This document shows, piece by piece, positions 9,042 through 17,697 of a stretch of DNA of 50,966 bases. The position numbers and the translations under genes were made by a program. The stretch is from Prosthecobacter debontii. GTDB taxonomy: Bacteria > Verrucomicrobiota > Verrucomicrobiia > Verrucomicrobiales > Verrucomicrobiaceae. The notes under the pieces were generated by a model. It made no database searches. It was not told the origin of the DNA and was given only the letters and a program-made list of their open reading frames with translations. The DNA lies in assembly GCA_945860295.1 (NCBI GenBank), contig CAMAQH010000028.1:1-50966 (forward strand), in the 5' to 3' direction. Numbering within the stretch: the stretch's first letter is position 1; every line of letters begins with the position of its first letter.

Positions 9042-9784
9042 AGTTTGCCGATCTGCGCGGTGGTGAGGCCTCCATCAATGGTAATGATCTCGCCGGTGAT
9101 GTAGCTGGCGGCGGGCGAACAAAGGAAAGCAACGGCTCCGGCGCAGTCAGATGGCTGGCCGACTTTGCCGAGTAGGATTTTCTTTTCGTAGTGCTTGAGC
9201 AAATCGTCGGCGCGTGACTCAATCCAGGTGCCGGTGAGCGGTGTGCGAATGAGGCCCGGAGCGATGCCGTTCACGCGGATGCCATGCGGCGCGAGTGAGA
9301 CCGCGAGCGAGCGAATCATCATGACAAGGCCACCTTTACTGGTGTCATAGGCAACACTGTCGGCCTCGGCTTGGAAACCATTCGTCGAGCTAACGATGAC
9401 CATGCTGCCACCACCACCGAGGTCGATTCGCTTTTTGGCAAAGGCTTGTGCGAGGAAGAATGTGGCTCGAAGATTGAGCGAAATGGTCATCTCCCACTCG
9501 GTGGCGGTCATTGCAAGGAACGGCGTATCAAAGAAGCTGCCGGCATTGCAGATGAGAGTGTCAAGCGCGGGCTGAAGAGCGAAAGCGGAGTCGATGAGCT
9601 GTGCTGGAGATGATGCGTCAGATAAGTCGGATCGGACATATCCGACCGATCCAGGCATGTCTTGAAGGCCATGTCTGACGACGGCAGTACCGCAGTCCTC
9701 CAAGCCCTGAGCGATGGCGGCACCGATGCCCTGTGAAGAGCCGGTGACGAGGGCAGCGTGGCCCTCAAGAGAGAATGCTTTCAT
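9038..9784 (-). CDS. SDR family oxidoreductase (FabG-like)
   Basis: A 248-residue classical SDR. It has the [12 protein letters not shown] cofactor motif, the ICNAGS segment, YDTSKGG as catalytic Tyr/Lys, and the ending [14 protein letters not shown]. It resembles 3-oxoacyl-ACP reductase and glucose dehydrogenase types in layout, but the catabolic setting argues for a sugar or sugar-acid substrate (inference). The first 20 bases overlap the 3' end of the amidohydrolase gene, and its own 3' end overlaps the other SDR gene by 4, so all three are tightly coupled. Confidence 0.88.
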   Translation of the reverse strand: MKAFSLEGHAALVTGSSQGIGAAIAQGLEDCGTAVVRHGLQDMPGSVGYVRSDLSDASSPAQLIDSAFALQPALDTLICNAGSFFDTPFLAMTATEWEMTISLNLRATFFLAQAFAKKRIDLGGGGSMVIVSSTNGFQAEADSVAYDTSKGGLVMMIRSLAVSLAPHGIRVNGIAPGLIRTPLTGTWIESRADDLLKHYEKKILLGKVGQPSDCAGAVAFLCSPAASYITGEIITIDGGLTTAQIGKL

Positions 9785-10739
9785 CGTGGAGCTTCAGGTA
9801 GTTCAGCGTGTTGGTGCAGGCGATACGGGTGACGGTTTCTTCGCCTGCGGCTTTGAGGGCTCTCATCTCGGCTTCGTAGGTGCTGATGAGCTTCACGACC
9901 TTGCCGCTGATCTCGGCGGCGTAGCTGTAAAAGGGTGAGTCACTGCCCCACATGAACTTGTGCGGATACGCGGCGGCGAGGTCGGCGATGACGCGCGCTG
10001 GGTTCGTGTAGTCGCTGTCAAAACGGCGCTCGCGTGGGGCAATGTAGGGGAGGTCATCGACAGCGCCGACGCAGTGGATGCAGTGAGCGGAGTTGTCGAA
10101 CCAGGCGTTTGGCAATGCTTGGATGCGGTCGAGGCATTCTTTGTCGTAGCGGCAGGAGTGCGCGGCGCAGAAGCGGATGTCGGGATTGGCTTCGGCGATG
10201 TCGATGATGTCATGCGCCTGTGCCCAGATATCGTCTTTGGCGACGCTGCTGTGGATGATGAAAGGCACGTCCCATTCGCGAGCGAGATCGAGGAAGACTC
10301 GGCCTTCATGCGCGAGGCGTTTGATGTCGGCCTGGATGATAGTGCTTTGGATTTTGATGCCGTGGAATCGGTATTCGCTGCGCAGCTTGATGAGCTCAGC
10401 GGCCTGGGCGTCGGTGCAGCGCATGGGATCAACCATGACAAAGGGAAGGATGCGTTTGCCCTCTTCAGGGAAGAGCTTCTGGCATTCATCAAGCAGGCGG
10501 CGGTTCTCAAAAGCATACGGCACGGATTCGAGCCCACCTTTACCAAAGCCAATGCAGCCACTGCGGAACTGCGTGACGTCCATGGCGGCATAACTCACGA
10601 AGGGAAACGCGATCCAATGCGTGATGCCAAGCGCGCCGCCTTCCTGCTGCATCTGCACGAGCTGCTGAGAATAGGGGAAGTCGCCGTGCAGGTAGAAGAA
10701 CAGGTCGGCACCGAGGTGATTGTGGCAGTCGATGAGCAT
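9765..10739 (-). CDS. Amidohydrolase (amidohydrolase 2 family, TIM barrel)
   Basis: A 324-residue cytoplasmic metal-dependent hydrolase. The start at 10739 opens [10 protein letters not shown], which places the metal-binding HxH motif at the N-terminus as usual for this family. Further ligands are in IIHSS (His), FCAAHSCR (His) and [11 protein letters not shown] (Asp). The family hydrolyses or decarboxylates cyclic and amide substrates, including lactones and 2-pyrone-type acids. The same type of domain forms the N-terminal half of the fusion protein at 20813-23092, where it is joined to a class III aminotransferase. Here the aminotransferase partner is a separate gene (13234-14574) in the same minus-strand run. 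That run is interrupted by the plus-strand pair 10786-11365, which probably requires a promoter within or near 10740-10785. Confidence 0.85.
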   Translation of the reverse strand: MLIDCHNHLGADLFFYLHGDFPYSQQLVQMQQEGGALGITHWIAFPFVSYAAMDVTQFRSGCIGFGKGGLESVPYAFENRRLLDECQKLFPEEGKRILPFVMVDPMRCTDAQAAELIKLRSEYRFHGIKIQSTIIQADIKRLAHEGRVFLDLAREWDVPFIIHSSVAKDDIWAQAHDIIDIAEANPDIRFCAAHSCRYDKECLDRIQALPNAWFDNSAHCIHCVGAVDDLPYIAPRERRFDSDYTNPARVIADLAAAYPHKFMWGSDSPFYSYAAEISGKVVKLISTYEAEMRALKAAGEETVTRIACTNTLNYLKLHDESILS

Positions 10740-10785
10740 GGAATTAGAGATTGAAGCTGAAGTTCGTTCGCGATAGCCTGCTTGC

Positions 10786-10977
10786 ATGTCTGACCGCCAA
10801 CTCAAAAATCTTCCGCTGGCCGAGAAGCTGGAAATCATTCGGATGCTGACGCTGGAAGTGGACCAAGCCGATATCCTTGAAGTGATGAATGCACGGCAGG
10901 AATATCATCTGGCAACGCCAGTCTTTGAGCCTGGGGCTTCCGAGGCCCTGATTGCCGAGCTTCAAGCCGCTGCGTGA
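10786..10977 (+). CDS. Small antitoxin-like protein
   Basis: A 63-residue mostly helical acidic protein (MSDRQLKNLPLAEKLEIIRM at the start). The LPLAEKLEIIRMLTLEV segment resembles short addiction-module and DUF2281-type proteins, but the match is weak and functional naming would be a guess. It ends 4 bases before the retropepsin-like gene and clearly forms a two-gene unit with it. The pair is divergent from the amidohydrolase gene (46-base gap) and stands on the opposite strand from the surrounding operon, suggesting later insertion. Possible roles are antitoxin, protease substrate or chaperone for its partner. Confidence 0.7.
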   Translation: MSDRQLKNLPLAEKLEIIRMLTLEVDQADILEVMNARQEYHLATPVFEPGASEALIAELQAAA

Positions 10978-10981
10978 GGTC

Positions 10982-11365
10982 ATGTTATTCCCTTTTGATG
11001 CCCACCAGAGGCCGACACTACCGGTCCGACTGAGTGTGGGTGATGCTTTTATTGAACGGCCAGCACTGCTGGACACGGGTGCCGATGTAAATGTGCTGCC
11101 TTGGAGTCTTGGTGTGGCCTTGGGCCTGGAATGGCGTGAAGAAAAAGCCACGCTGAGGATTAAAGGTGTGCCATCAGGCGCTGCGGCCATGCCTGTGCTG
11201 ATCAGGCTGACGGCAGGCACACACCAACCCGTCACGCAGGCATTTGCCTGGTGCAGTTCGGATGCAATACCGCTGGTGCTTGGGCAGACCAATTTCTTCA
11301 TGGAGTTCGATGTCTGTTTCCTCAGGTCTCGATTGGAGTTTTCGGTGGTTGCCAAGGCTAGGTGA
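10982..11365 (+). CDS. Retropepsin-like aspartic protease
   Basis: A 127-residue single-domain protein with the signature of clan AA aspartic proteases: ALLDTGADVNVLP, with the catalytic Asp at about residue 31, and a C-terminal LVLGQTNFFMEFDVCF matching the usual closing strand. One DTG motif means it would have to act as a homodimer, as retroviral proteases do. The ATG at 10982 is preferred because it follows the small partner's stop by 4 bases; an upstream start at 10952 would overlap the partner. It has no signal peptide, so it is cytoplasmic. Its stop abuts the RidA stop with no spacer. The biological substrate is unknown; the upstream small protein is the obvious candidate. Confidence 0.78.
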   Translation: MLFPFDAHQRPTLPVRLSVGDAFIERPALLDTGADVNVLPWSLGVALGLEWREEKATLRIKGVPSGAAAMPVLIRLTAGTHQPVTQAFAWCSSDAIPLVLGQTNFFMEFDVCFLRSRLEFSVVAKAR

Positions 11366-11755
11366 TCAAGCACGCTTCACGGCGACGTCTTCGATCTCGT
11401 AGCGAAGGCTCGGCGGAAGGCAGTTGGTAATGGTGGTGCGGGCGGGCTTGGGATCGGAAAAGTATTCGCGGTGGAGCTGGTTGTAGAGCACCACATCTTC
11501 GGCATCGCGGACGTAGTTTCGCGTTTGCACGACATGCGCGAGATCGCTGCCCGCGGCTTCGAGTACTTTGCGGAGATTCTCCACACCACAGCGGAACCCG
11601 CCTTCAAAGCTGTCGCTAACGATGTTGCCCTTTTCATCGACGCTGGCCTGGCCGGAAACGAAGATGAGATCGCCCACGACGACGCTCGGGCTGAAGGGCA
11701 GATGCGCGGTCGGCGTGTCGGGATTGCATGAGTACGAGACGAGGAGATGAGTCAT
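11366..11755 (-). CDS. RidA/YjgF family protein
   Basis: A 129-residue Rid-family protein, usual length 125-130. VGDLIFVSGQAS, NLRKVLEAAGSDLAHVVQTR and YFSDPKPARTTI are the typical family blocks; the Arg of PARTT corresponds to the residue that binds substrate carboxylates in active RidA enzymes. RidA deaminates reactive enamine/imine intermediates made by PLP enzymes, releasing 2-keto acids and ammonia. That fits its place next to a PLP aminotransferase and an M81 enzyme; it overlaps the M81 gene by 4 bases. The last residues, RYEIEDVAVKRA, replace the usual VEIEAIAV tail. Confidence 0.9.
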   Translation of the reverse strand: MTHLLVSYSCNPDTPTAHLPFSPSVVVGDLIFVSGQASVDEKGNIVSDSFEGGFRCGVENLRKVLEAAGSDLAHVVQTRNYVRDAEDVVLYNQLHREYFSDPKPARTTITNCLPPSLRYEIEDVAVKRA

Positions 11756-13227
11756 GAATCGAGCGGGTAGATTGGGCGGCGAATGTGCTTATATGGCAGC
11801 GTTTTGAGGTTGCTGCTGCAGGGGCCGGGCGTGTCCACCCAGAACATGCGGGCGGCGATGGGATCGTAGGCCCGACGATGCGCGACGGCTGCCTTCACGG
11901 CGATGACGGAGAGCTTCGTGGGCTCGATGCCCTGGCTGCGCCACTGACCGAGATCAAAGGGCGGTGTCTTGATGCAGGTGAGCAGAATGGTGATGCCTGC
12001 GTGACGAACGACGGCACTCGGCCCCATATCGAAACGATCACCGCACATGCTGGCCAGGTGGCTTTGTTTGTCTTCGAGTTCGAAGCAGCCGCCGCTGAGG
12101 GAGATGACTTCGATTTCGAGATCGACGGGGCCTGAATCCAGTCGGCTGCCTTTGCCACCGATGCTGAGCGTGACTGTGGAGCCGATGCCTGCGGCACGAG
12201 CTTTTACGACGGCAAGGGCATCAGCGATGCAAATGGCGCTGTTGGCGACTTCATATTCGATCAGTGCCCGAAGTAGACCTGTGCCATCACCAGGAGCACC
12301 GCCGCCGATGTTGTCGGAAGGTTCAACGAGGACGGTGAGGCCGCTGGTGAAGCTGGGGAGCTTTGACATCACTTCGGCGAGCGGCGGATCGGTGACGTTG
12401 CCGAGTTCGCGAAGCTCCTGGGCTTTGTCGGCGAGCTGTTGGAGGTCATTTGAAGCCTCCACTTCATCGGTGCCGCTGGCGACGAAGCTGACGCCTGTGT
12501 GCTCGGTATCGGCAAAGGAGAATCCAGCGACGACACTCACAGAAGTGATTCCTGGGCGAGCCTCTATTTCGCGAGCCATGCTTTCCAGGGTAAGCATAGG
12601 ATCATTCGCGGTAGCGGTGCCGGTAGGCGGCCACATCAGCGGAGTGACGAGGCATTGCTGCTTTGGCAAAATGCCTGTGGTCAGCGCCTTTTGAAGATAC
12701 TGCGCAGCGATGCAGGCGGCTTCACGACCATCGGTGTGTGGGTTTTTGCGATAGCTGACAAGGCAGTGCGAAAGCGCTGCCATGCGCGGTGTGAAGTTGG
12801 CGTGAAGGTCGAAGACGCCGAACAGGGGCACGTTGGCAAGGCCAGGCAGAAATCGCAACTGCTGCAAGACTTCGCCTTCCACATCTTGAAGCGATTGCGA
12901 AGTCATCGCGCCATGCAGGACGAGATAGATGGCATCGACGCCTCTTTCTAGGTGCGGTGTTGCGTGAGCCGTCAAATCGGACAGGAAGGCTTCAATCACC
13001 GCATCTTCAACGATCGCACTGGGTTGAGCGCGATAATCGACGGTGGGCATCACTTCCCAGCCGAACTCACGAGCGCAGGCGAGAACTCCTCCGAGAGGGG
13101 AGCTATCCCCTTCGCAGCGGAGCATCTCTTCACCGCGCAGAATCTGGAAGTCGGAGAGGCTTGTGGTTCCATCCAGAAACGTGTGCGTCTCATGGAACAG
13201 GCCGGCGATGAGGACACGATTCTTCAT
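11752..13227 (-). CDS. M81 family metallopeptidase (MlrC-like)
   Basis: A 491-residue cytoplasmic protein of the M81/microcystinase C family. The N-terminal domain carries LFHETHTF, the DLHANFT zinc-binding motif and RKNPHTDGREAA; the C-terminal MlrC-type domain begins near VEPSDNIGGGAPGDGTGLL. Length matches the family (about 490). MlrC itself cleaves linear microcystin peptides, but most homologues sit in catabolic operons and their natural substrates are unknown; cleavage of an amide or N-substituted sugar/amino acid is a reasonable inference. It is 6 bases downstream of the aminotransferase gene and overlaps RidA by 4. Confidence 0.9.
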   Translation of the reverse strand: MKNRVLIAGLFHETHTFLDGTTSLSDFQILRGEEMLRCEGDSSPLGGVLACAREFGWEVMPTVDYRAQPSAIVEDAVIEAFLSDLTAHATPHLERGVDAIYLVLHGAMTSQSLQDVEGEVLQQLRFLPGLANVPLFGVFDLHANFTPRMAALSHCLVSYRKNPHTDGREAACIAAQYLQKALTTGILPKQQCLVTPLMWPPTGTATANDPMLTLESMAREIEARPGITSVSVVAGFSFADTEHTGVSFVASGTDEVEASNDLQQLADKAQELRELGNVTDPPLAEVMSKLPSFTSGLTVLVEPSDNIGGGAPGDGTGLLRALIEYEVANSAICIADALAVVKARAAGIGSTVTLSIGGKGSRLDSGPVDLEIEVISLSGGCFELEDKQSHLASMCGDRFDMGPSAVVRHAGITILLTCIKTPPFDLGQWRSQGIEPTKLSVIAVKAAVAHRRAYDPIAARMFWVDTPGPCSSNLKTLPYKHIRRPIYPLDS

Positions 13228-13233
13228 GGAAGG

Positions 13234-14574
13234 TTAGGCAACTTTCCACTCGGCGGCGTGTTTGGCGAAGGCGGCGGCGGCTTTGACTAGCGCTTCATCG
13301 ATGTCCTGCTGGCGGTGGGCGAGGCTCACAAACCAGAGGCCGCGTTCGATGGCGCGGACGCCTTGTTCGAGGAGGCAGGTTCGTAAATGGGTCCAGCGCG
13401 GGGCGTCCTGGCGGCGGACGTAGTCGCGGTAGTCGTTGATCGGGCCTTCGGCGGCACCGGGCTTGAGCATGACGGCGTGGAAGGCGGGGCCGGGGCCTTG
13501 AGGGCGCAGCGGGATGTCGTGTTTGTCAGCGAGTGAGCGCAGGCCGGTCATGAGTTGCTGACCGAGGTCATTGGCGATTTTTGGGTGGGTCCCCCCCAAA
13601 CCAATGATGTGATCAAGACACCATTTCGAGGCGGCGAGACAGAGTGGATTGCCATTAAGTGTGCCTGCGTGGACGACTGTGCCATCGATGATCTTTTGCA
13701 TGGCGGACTTTTTGCCGACGAGCGCGGCGAAGGGCACGCCACCGCCGATGGCTTTGCCTAAAATGGTGAGGTCAGGCGTGAAGCCGAGATACTCCTGCGC
13801 ACCGCCGGGAGCGAAACGGAAGCCGGTGATGGTTTCATCGGCAATCATGAGCATGCCGTCGCGCTCGCAAAGTTCGCGGATGGTTTCGATCAAACCGGGA
13901 ACGGGCTCCATGCAGCAGGTGTTGCACATAACAGGTTCGAAAACGATGGCGGCGATCTGTCCGTGATGAGCATCGACAATGCGGCGGAGATGCGCGGGAT
14001 CATTCCAGCGAGCAACGACGAAAGTTCCAAGCACTTCGGGAATCACGCCTTGGCTGGGGTGAAGGCGCGTGGGAGATTCGTCATCGCCCCATTTGTCTGC
14101 CGGTGGGCAGAAGCCGACGAGACCTTCGTCGGCCCAGCCATGATAAGCGCCTTCGAACTTCAGGATCAAAGGCCGACCGGTGTGAGCGCGTGCGAGCCGG
14201 AAGGCAGAGAGAACGACCTCGGTGGCGCTGTTGTTGAAGCGCACGAGTTCGGCACCGGGCATGAGTTTTTGCAGACGCTCGGCGACGTCTATCTCCAGTT
14301 CGCATTGAGCGGCCCAGTGAGTGCCAAGTTTGGCTTGTTCACCGATGGCTTCAGCCATGCCAGCAGGGGCGTGACCGTAGAGAAGAGCACCCTGGCCGAT
14401 CTGGAAGTCGATGTATTCATTGCCATCGACATCCCAGACGCGGGAGCCGCTGCCGTGAGAAAAGTAAAGGGGCACCGGCTGCTCCATCTTGCGGATGCCG
14501 CTGTTCACTCCGGCGGCGATGCTGTTTTGGGCGCGATGGAAAAGCTTTCGGGATTTGGCGTAGCGGTCAGTCAT
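13234..14574 (-). CDS. Class III aminotransferase, glutamate-1-semialdehyde aminomutase-like
   Basis: A 446-residue PLP enzyme of fold type I. Visible motifs are RFNNSATEVVLSAFRLAR (phosphate and substrate loop), GAYHGW, IADETITGFR (Asp about 246 binding the pyridine nitrogen) and ILGKAIGGGVP with the PLP Lys at about 274. It resembles HemL, but it lies in a catabolic operon rather than with heme genes. It also carries Ser-Ala in place of the strict GTEA motif (NSATEV), so a sugar-acid or amino-acid transaminase or aminomutase is more likely than tetrapyrrole synthesis. First gene of the minus run, divergent from the GntR-type regulator, which may control it. Confidence 0.85.
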   Translation of the reverse strand: MTDRYAKSRKLFHRAQNSIAAGVNSGIRKMEQPVPLYFSHGSGSRVWDVDGNEYIDFQIGQGALLYGHAPAGMAEAIGEQAKLGTHWAAQCELEIDVAERLQKLMPGAELVRFNNSATEVVLSAFRLARAHTGRPLILKFEGAYHGWADEGLVGFCPPADKWGDDESPTRLHPSQGVIPEVLGTFVVARWNDPAHLRRIVDAHHGQIAAIVFEPVMCNTCCMEPVPGLIETIRELCERDGMLMIADETITGFRFAPGGAQEYLGFTPDLTILGKAIGGGVPFAALVGKKSAMQKIIDGTVVHAGTLNGNPLCLAASKWCLDHIIGLGGTHPKIANDLGQQLMTGLRSLADKHDIPLRPQGPGPAFHAVMLKPGAAEGPINDYRDYVRRQDAPRWTHLRTCLLEQGVRAIERGLWFVSLAHRQQDIDEALVKAAAAFAKHAAEWKVA

Positions 14575-14581
14575 TGGGAAA

Positions 14582-14598
14582 GATTAACGGTGGTAATC
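14582..14598. promoter_or_regulatory. Candidate operator in the divergent promoter region
   Basis: A perfect 5-base inverted repeat, GATTA and TAATC separated by 7 bases, lies in the 91-base gap between the aminotransferase and regulator starts, 8 bases upstream of the aminotransferase ATG. It could bind the neighbouring GntR-type regulator. Such short palindromes also occur by chance, and no clear -35/-10 pair was found. Confidence 0.25.
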
Positions 14599-14665
14599 GT
14601 CATTTTATTTTGATTGACCCATTCTGAGAGACGAGCGCTAAGTGCTGGTCACTCGACGGCACCAG

Positions 14666-15754
14666 ATGCAGAAAACAACTCTCAATACTCCGAAAGTGCC
14701 CAAGCGGCTATCCCTCTCCGCGCTAACGATTGAAAGTCTGCGTGAGGGGATCGAAAGCGGACACTGGCAGGATCAACTGCCTGGCGAGCGAGAACTGTGT
14801 GAGACACTCCAAATCAGCCGCCGCACGTTGCGCTTGGCGCTAGATGAATTGCAGCGGCAAGGCGTGCTTGAAGTGGTCGGCAAGCAGCGCCGACGCATCA
14901 TGGGTCAAAGTGTCACGCCTCTGAAATTTAATGCCATGAAGGTGATTGGGGTTCTCACACCGATCTCATTTCTTTCCATGCCATCACCGATCTCTTATGT
15001 GATGGACACACTCCGAAGCCGTCTGACGGCCAGCGGATATGAGGTGCAGTTTCACATCCATGCCGCCTGCTACAGCAGTAGTCCTGCAAGGGTGCTGGCG
15101 AAGTTTTTTGCGGATCATCCCGCGACCGCCTGGCTGGTGCTCAGCGCTCAGGTGCCCATGCAGCGTTGGTTGGACAGTCAACGCTTGCCTTGCCTGATTT
15201 TGGGTTCTTCCGCGCTTGGCATCACCCTGCCATCGGTGGACACAGACTTTCATGCATCCTGTCATCACGCAGGCAGCTTGCTTTGGAGAAAGGGGCATCG
15301 TCGCATAGCGCTACTGCTACCCAAAGGCATGTATGGTGGTGACATCGCGAGTGAGAAAGGTCTACGGGAGGCATTGAAGACGATGCCGGGCACGCATCTG
15401 CGCGTTCTGCGTCACGACACCACCACGGCCAGTCTTTGTGCTTTGCTGGATGATACACTGCGAGCCGCCGAACCACCGACCGCCTACATCGTGGCACGAG
15501 CAGCCCACGTCCTCACGGTCATGATGCACCTCATGCGTCGTGGCAAACGCATTCCCCAAGATGTCTCTGTGCTCTCACGCGATAACGATCCCATCCTAGA
15601 GGCCACAAGTCCATCCGTTGCGCGCTACAGCATTCAGCCGAAACAACTCGCCACCCGCATCGCCCAAGCCCTGCGCCAGCTAGCCGACTCTGGAACGATA
15701 GAGAATCAGAACATTCGTCTCATGCCCGAGTATCTGGCAGGTGACTCGATTTGA
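14666..15754 (+). CDS. GntR-HTH transcriptional regulator with sugar-binding (LacI-type) effector domain
   Basis: About 362 residues. Residues 10-80 are a winged helix of the GntR kind (LPGERELCETLQISRRTLRL, then LQRQGVLEVVGKQRRR). The rest resembles the periplasmic-binding-protein fold of LacI repressors: KVIGVLTPISF opening strand, LILGSSALG, SVDTDFHASCHHAG, LLWRKGHRRIALLLPKG and PQDVSVLSRDND. This GntR-plus-LacI layout is that of the AraR type. An upstream GTG at 14642 would add 8 residues. It is transcribed divergently from the minus-strand operon and precedes the esterase operon, so it is the likely local sensor of a sugar released by these enzymes (inference). Confidence 0.86.
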   Translation: MQKTTLNTPKVPKRLSLSALTIESLREGIESGHWQDQLPGERELCETLQISRRTLRLALDELQRQGVLEVVGKQRRRIMGQSVTPLKFNAMKVIGVLTPISFLSMPSPISYVMDTLRSRLTASGYEVQFHIHAACYSSSPARVLAKFFADHPATAWLVLSAQVPMQRWLDSQRLPCLILGSSALGITLPSVDTDFHASCHHAGSLLWRKGHRRIALLLPKGMYGGDIASEKGLREALKTMPGTHLRVLRHDTTTASLCALLDDTLRAAEPPTAYIVARAAHVLTVMMHLMRRGKRIPQDVSVLSRDNDPILEATSPSVARYSIQPKQLATRIAQALRQLADSGTIENQNIRLMPEYLAGDSI

Positions 15755-15904
15755 ATCGTGCCGTTTTTTGAATCCTGCTTGCTACCAGATTCCTGTTATC
15801 CTGCAGCATCCGCGTTGCTCCGCATCATCCTGTGTCCCTTTTTAACATAAAACTCCAGGTAGTCCGAAGGCACGCTTCTGGGTAGTTGGGCTTGTGACCG
15901 ATAG

Positions 15905-16018
15905 CATGAGGACAACGTGATCATCAGCCGCATCAGCGTTGCTCATTTGATTGATGTGCATTTCGCTGGCTGCAAGGCCAGAGTGTCCGCGTTGAAGGCG
16001 TTGGACCTGTTGAAGTAG
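15905..16018 (+). other. Short coding-like frame in the 15755-16038 gap
   Basis: After a stop at 15902 a frame stays open for 37 codons to a TAG at 16016, containing VIISRISVAHLIDVHFAGCK and KALDLLK. It has no ATG start (a GTG lies at 15917) and could be the tail of a lost gene or a small protein. Nothing else is recognised in this 284-base gap, which must also hold the promoter for the esterase operon. Confidence 0.2.
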
Positions 16019-16038
16019 GTGTGGATCAGCTTTTCTCT

Positions 16039-17697
16039 ATGAAATTTCTCAGCTTGTTAACTCTGATGATCGGCACAACTAACGCCGCCGATCTAAAACC
16101 CGCGATCTCAGGCATCTGGATGATGGGTCAGTCGTTATGCGATGGCTCGGAGTCGCTGCCCATCGTCACCACCAATGACACGGGCTGGGGCAACTATGCA
16201 TTCCAACGCGGTGTGCGGACGTGGTTGGCGAATGACCATGCCTCGACGCCGGAGATGCGGCCCGCAGATCAATTCGCACTCGTTCCATTGAAGGCGACGG
16301 TGTATGGCGGACTGGGTGAGACGGTGGCGAATGGGATGGCGGATCATTTGTCCGCAGCGCTGCCCGCTGAGAAGAAGCAGGCTTCGCGTTTCCTTGTAGC
16401 CTGTGCGGGCCAAGGTGGAAGACAGATTCAGGAACTTTCGAGTGCGGATCTTTCGACCGATCAACGCACGCCGGAGTCGCGGCGCAATGGTGGTGGTTAT
16501 TACAAGACGAGCCTCGACGACGCGCGGCGTGCGGTGGAGCAGGCGAAGGCCTTGGGCGCGAAGTTTGAAGTGAAGGCGCTCTACTGGATGCAGGGCGAGG
16601 GCAATGGCGGACCGACGGGCGGCATCGTTCCGGCGCGGTGGGATGCGGAGATACCACGCAAGCGGGGCCTCGCGTGGTATCGCGATCAACTCATCGGGTA
16701 CCGCAAGCAGTGGTCGGCAGACCTTTGCACGATCACCGGACAACGCGGTGAGCTGCCGATGTTCACCTATCAAACCCTCGGCCCGTCAGGCGATGCTCAG
16801 CTCATGGCGGCGGATACGGATGCTGCGATCTACCTCGTTGGGCCGCACTACGCTGTGCCGAGCGCTATCAATAGTGTCTATCCCCCCGGTCGTCACGGCG
16901 ATCCGATTCACCTCTCCGCCGATGGTGAACGCTGGTGGGGCGAGCAGGTCGGCAAGGTGATGCATCGCGTGCTGCATCAAAAGGAGGACTGGCAGCCGCT
17001 GCGTCCGCGCAGTGCGAAGCTCGATGCAACATGGGATGGAGTCGTGATCGAGTTCAGCGTGCCGCGACCGCCTATGGTGATCGATACGAGCTTTCTCGCG
17101 CGGCAGGAAATCGCGACGAATGGCGGCTTCACCTCACTCGCTGGCTTTCAAGTGCGCGGTGGTGATGGCGGAGCACTCGCGCTCACGGCGGTCGAAGTCA
17201 TCGCACCTTCGCAACTACACATCCGCTTTGCCAAAGCGCTGCCTGCGGGTGAAAAATGCCGTGTTAACTATGGCCATCCTTTCGCGGCGGCTTTGGGGAC
17301 GATTACGGCGATCCGAAAGATTGCCGATGGCAATGAGGAGATGGCGCTCACGCGGAGTTTTACCGAAGTGCTAAAGCCACTGACTAATGAAGGCGCGTTC
17401 CTCGTGACAAACACATCCGGCACGAACACCCGCGTGCCGATCCGCAGCGTGCGTGAAGAAAACGGCGTCACCGTGTTGCGCTACGAGCCGCGTGAGCTGC
17501 GCAACGGAACGCCTTTTGCCATTGGGCAGCCCGTGGTAGCGCAGAGATCGTTTAGCTATGGCAATGTGAGAGACTCTGATCCCGAGCGGTCGATTTACAC
17601 CTTCGGCGATGCCAGCTACGGCACGCGCGCAGGGCAGGCATATCCGCTGTGGAATTGGTGTGTGTTGTTCTCAGACTTGAACGTTGAAGCGCCATGA
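16039..17697 (+). CDS. Secreted SGNH-type carbohydrate esterase
   Basis: A 552-residue secreted protein. The ATG at 16039 gives signal peptide MKFLSLLTLMIGTTNA; an in-frame GTG at 16021 is less suitable. Block I is WMMGQSLCDGSE with the nucleophile Ser, the glycine block is VACAGQGGRQI, the WMQGEGN segment corresponds to the family's W-x-Q-GE(S/A)D region, and block V is GDPIHLSADG with Asp and His. The last ~190 residues form an extra beta-rich domain (VDTSFLARQEIATNGG onward). Expected role: removing acyl groups from extracellular glycans. It overlaps the next gene as ATGA, so the pair is coupled. Confidence 0.85.
   Translation: MKFLSLLTLMIGTTNAADLKPAISGIWMMGQSLCDGSESLPIVTTNDTGWGNYAFQRGVRTWLANDHASTPEMRPADQFALVPLKATVYGGLGETVANGMADHLSAALPAEKKQASRFLVACAGQGGRQIQELSSADLSTDQRTPESRRNGGGYYKTSLDDARRAVEQAKALGAKFEVKALYWMQGEGNGGPTGGIVPARWDAEIPRKRGLAWYRDQLIGYRKQWSADLCTITGQRGELPMFTYQTLGPSGDAQLMAADTDAAIYLVGPHYAVPSAINSVYPPGRHGDPIHLSADGERWWGEQVGKVMHRVLHQKEDWQPLRPRSAKLDATWDGVVIEFSVPRPPMVIDTSFLARQEIATNGGFTSLAGFQVRGGDGGALALTAVEVIAPSQLHIRFAKALPAGEKCRVNYGHPFAAALGTITAIRKIADGNEEMALTRSFTEVLKPLTNEGAFLVTNTSGTNTRVPIRSVREENGVTVLRYEPRELRNGTPFAIGQPVVAQRSFSYGNVRDSDPERSIYTFGDASYGTRAGQAYPLWNWCVLFSDLNVEAP

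Noticed and set aside
9960..10754. 264-codon plus-strand frame opposite the amidohydrolase
   Set aside because: Antisense shadow rich in Ala, Val and Asp, with no motifs; the minus-strand enzyme has the full set of metal ligands.
13234..14574. hemL (glutamate-1-semialdehyde aminomutase for heme)
   Set aside because: Family resemblance is clear, but the setting is catabolic, the GTEA-type motif differs, and another copy is fused to an amidohydrolase; a heme role is unlikely.
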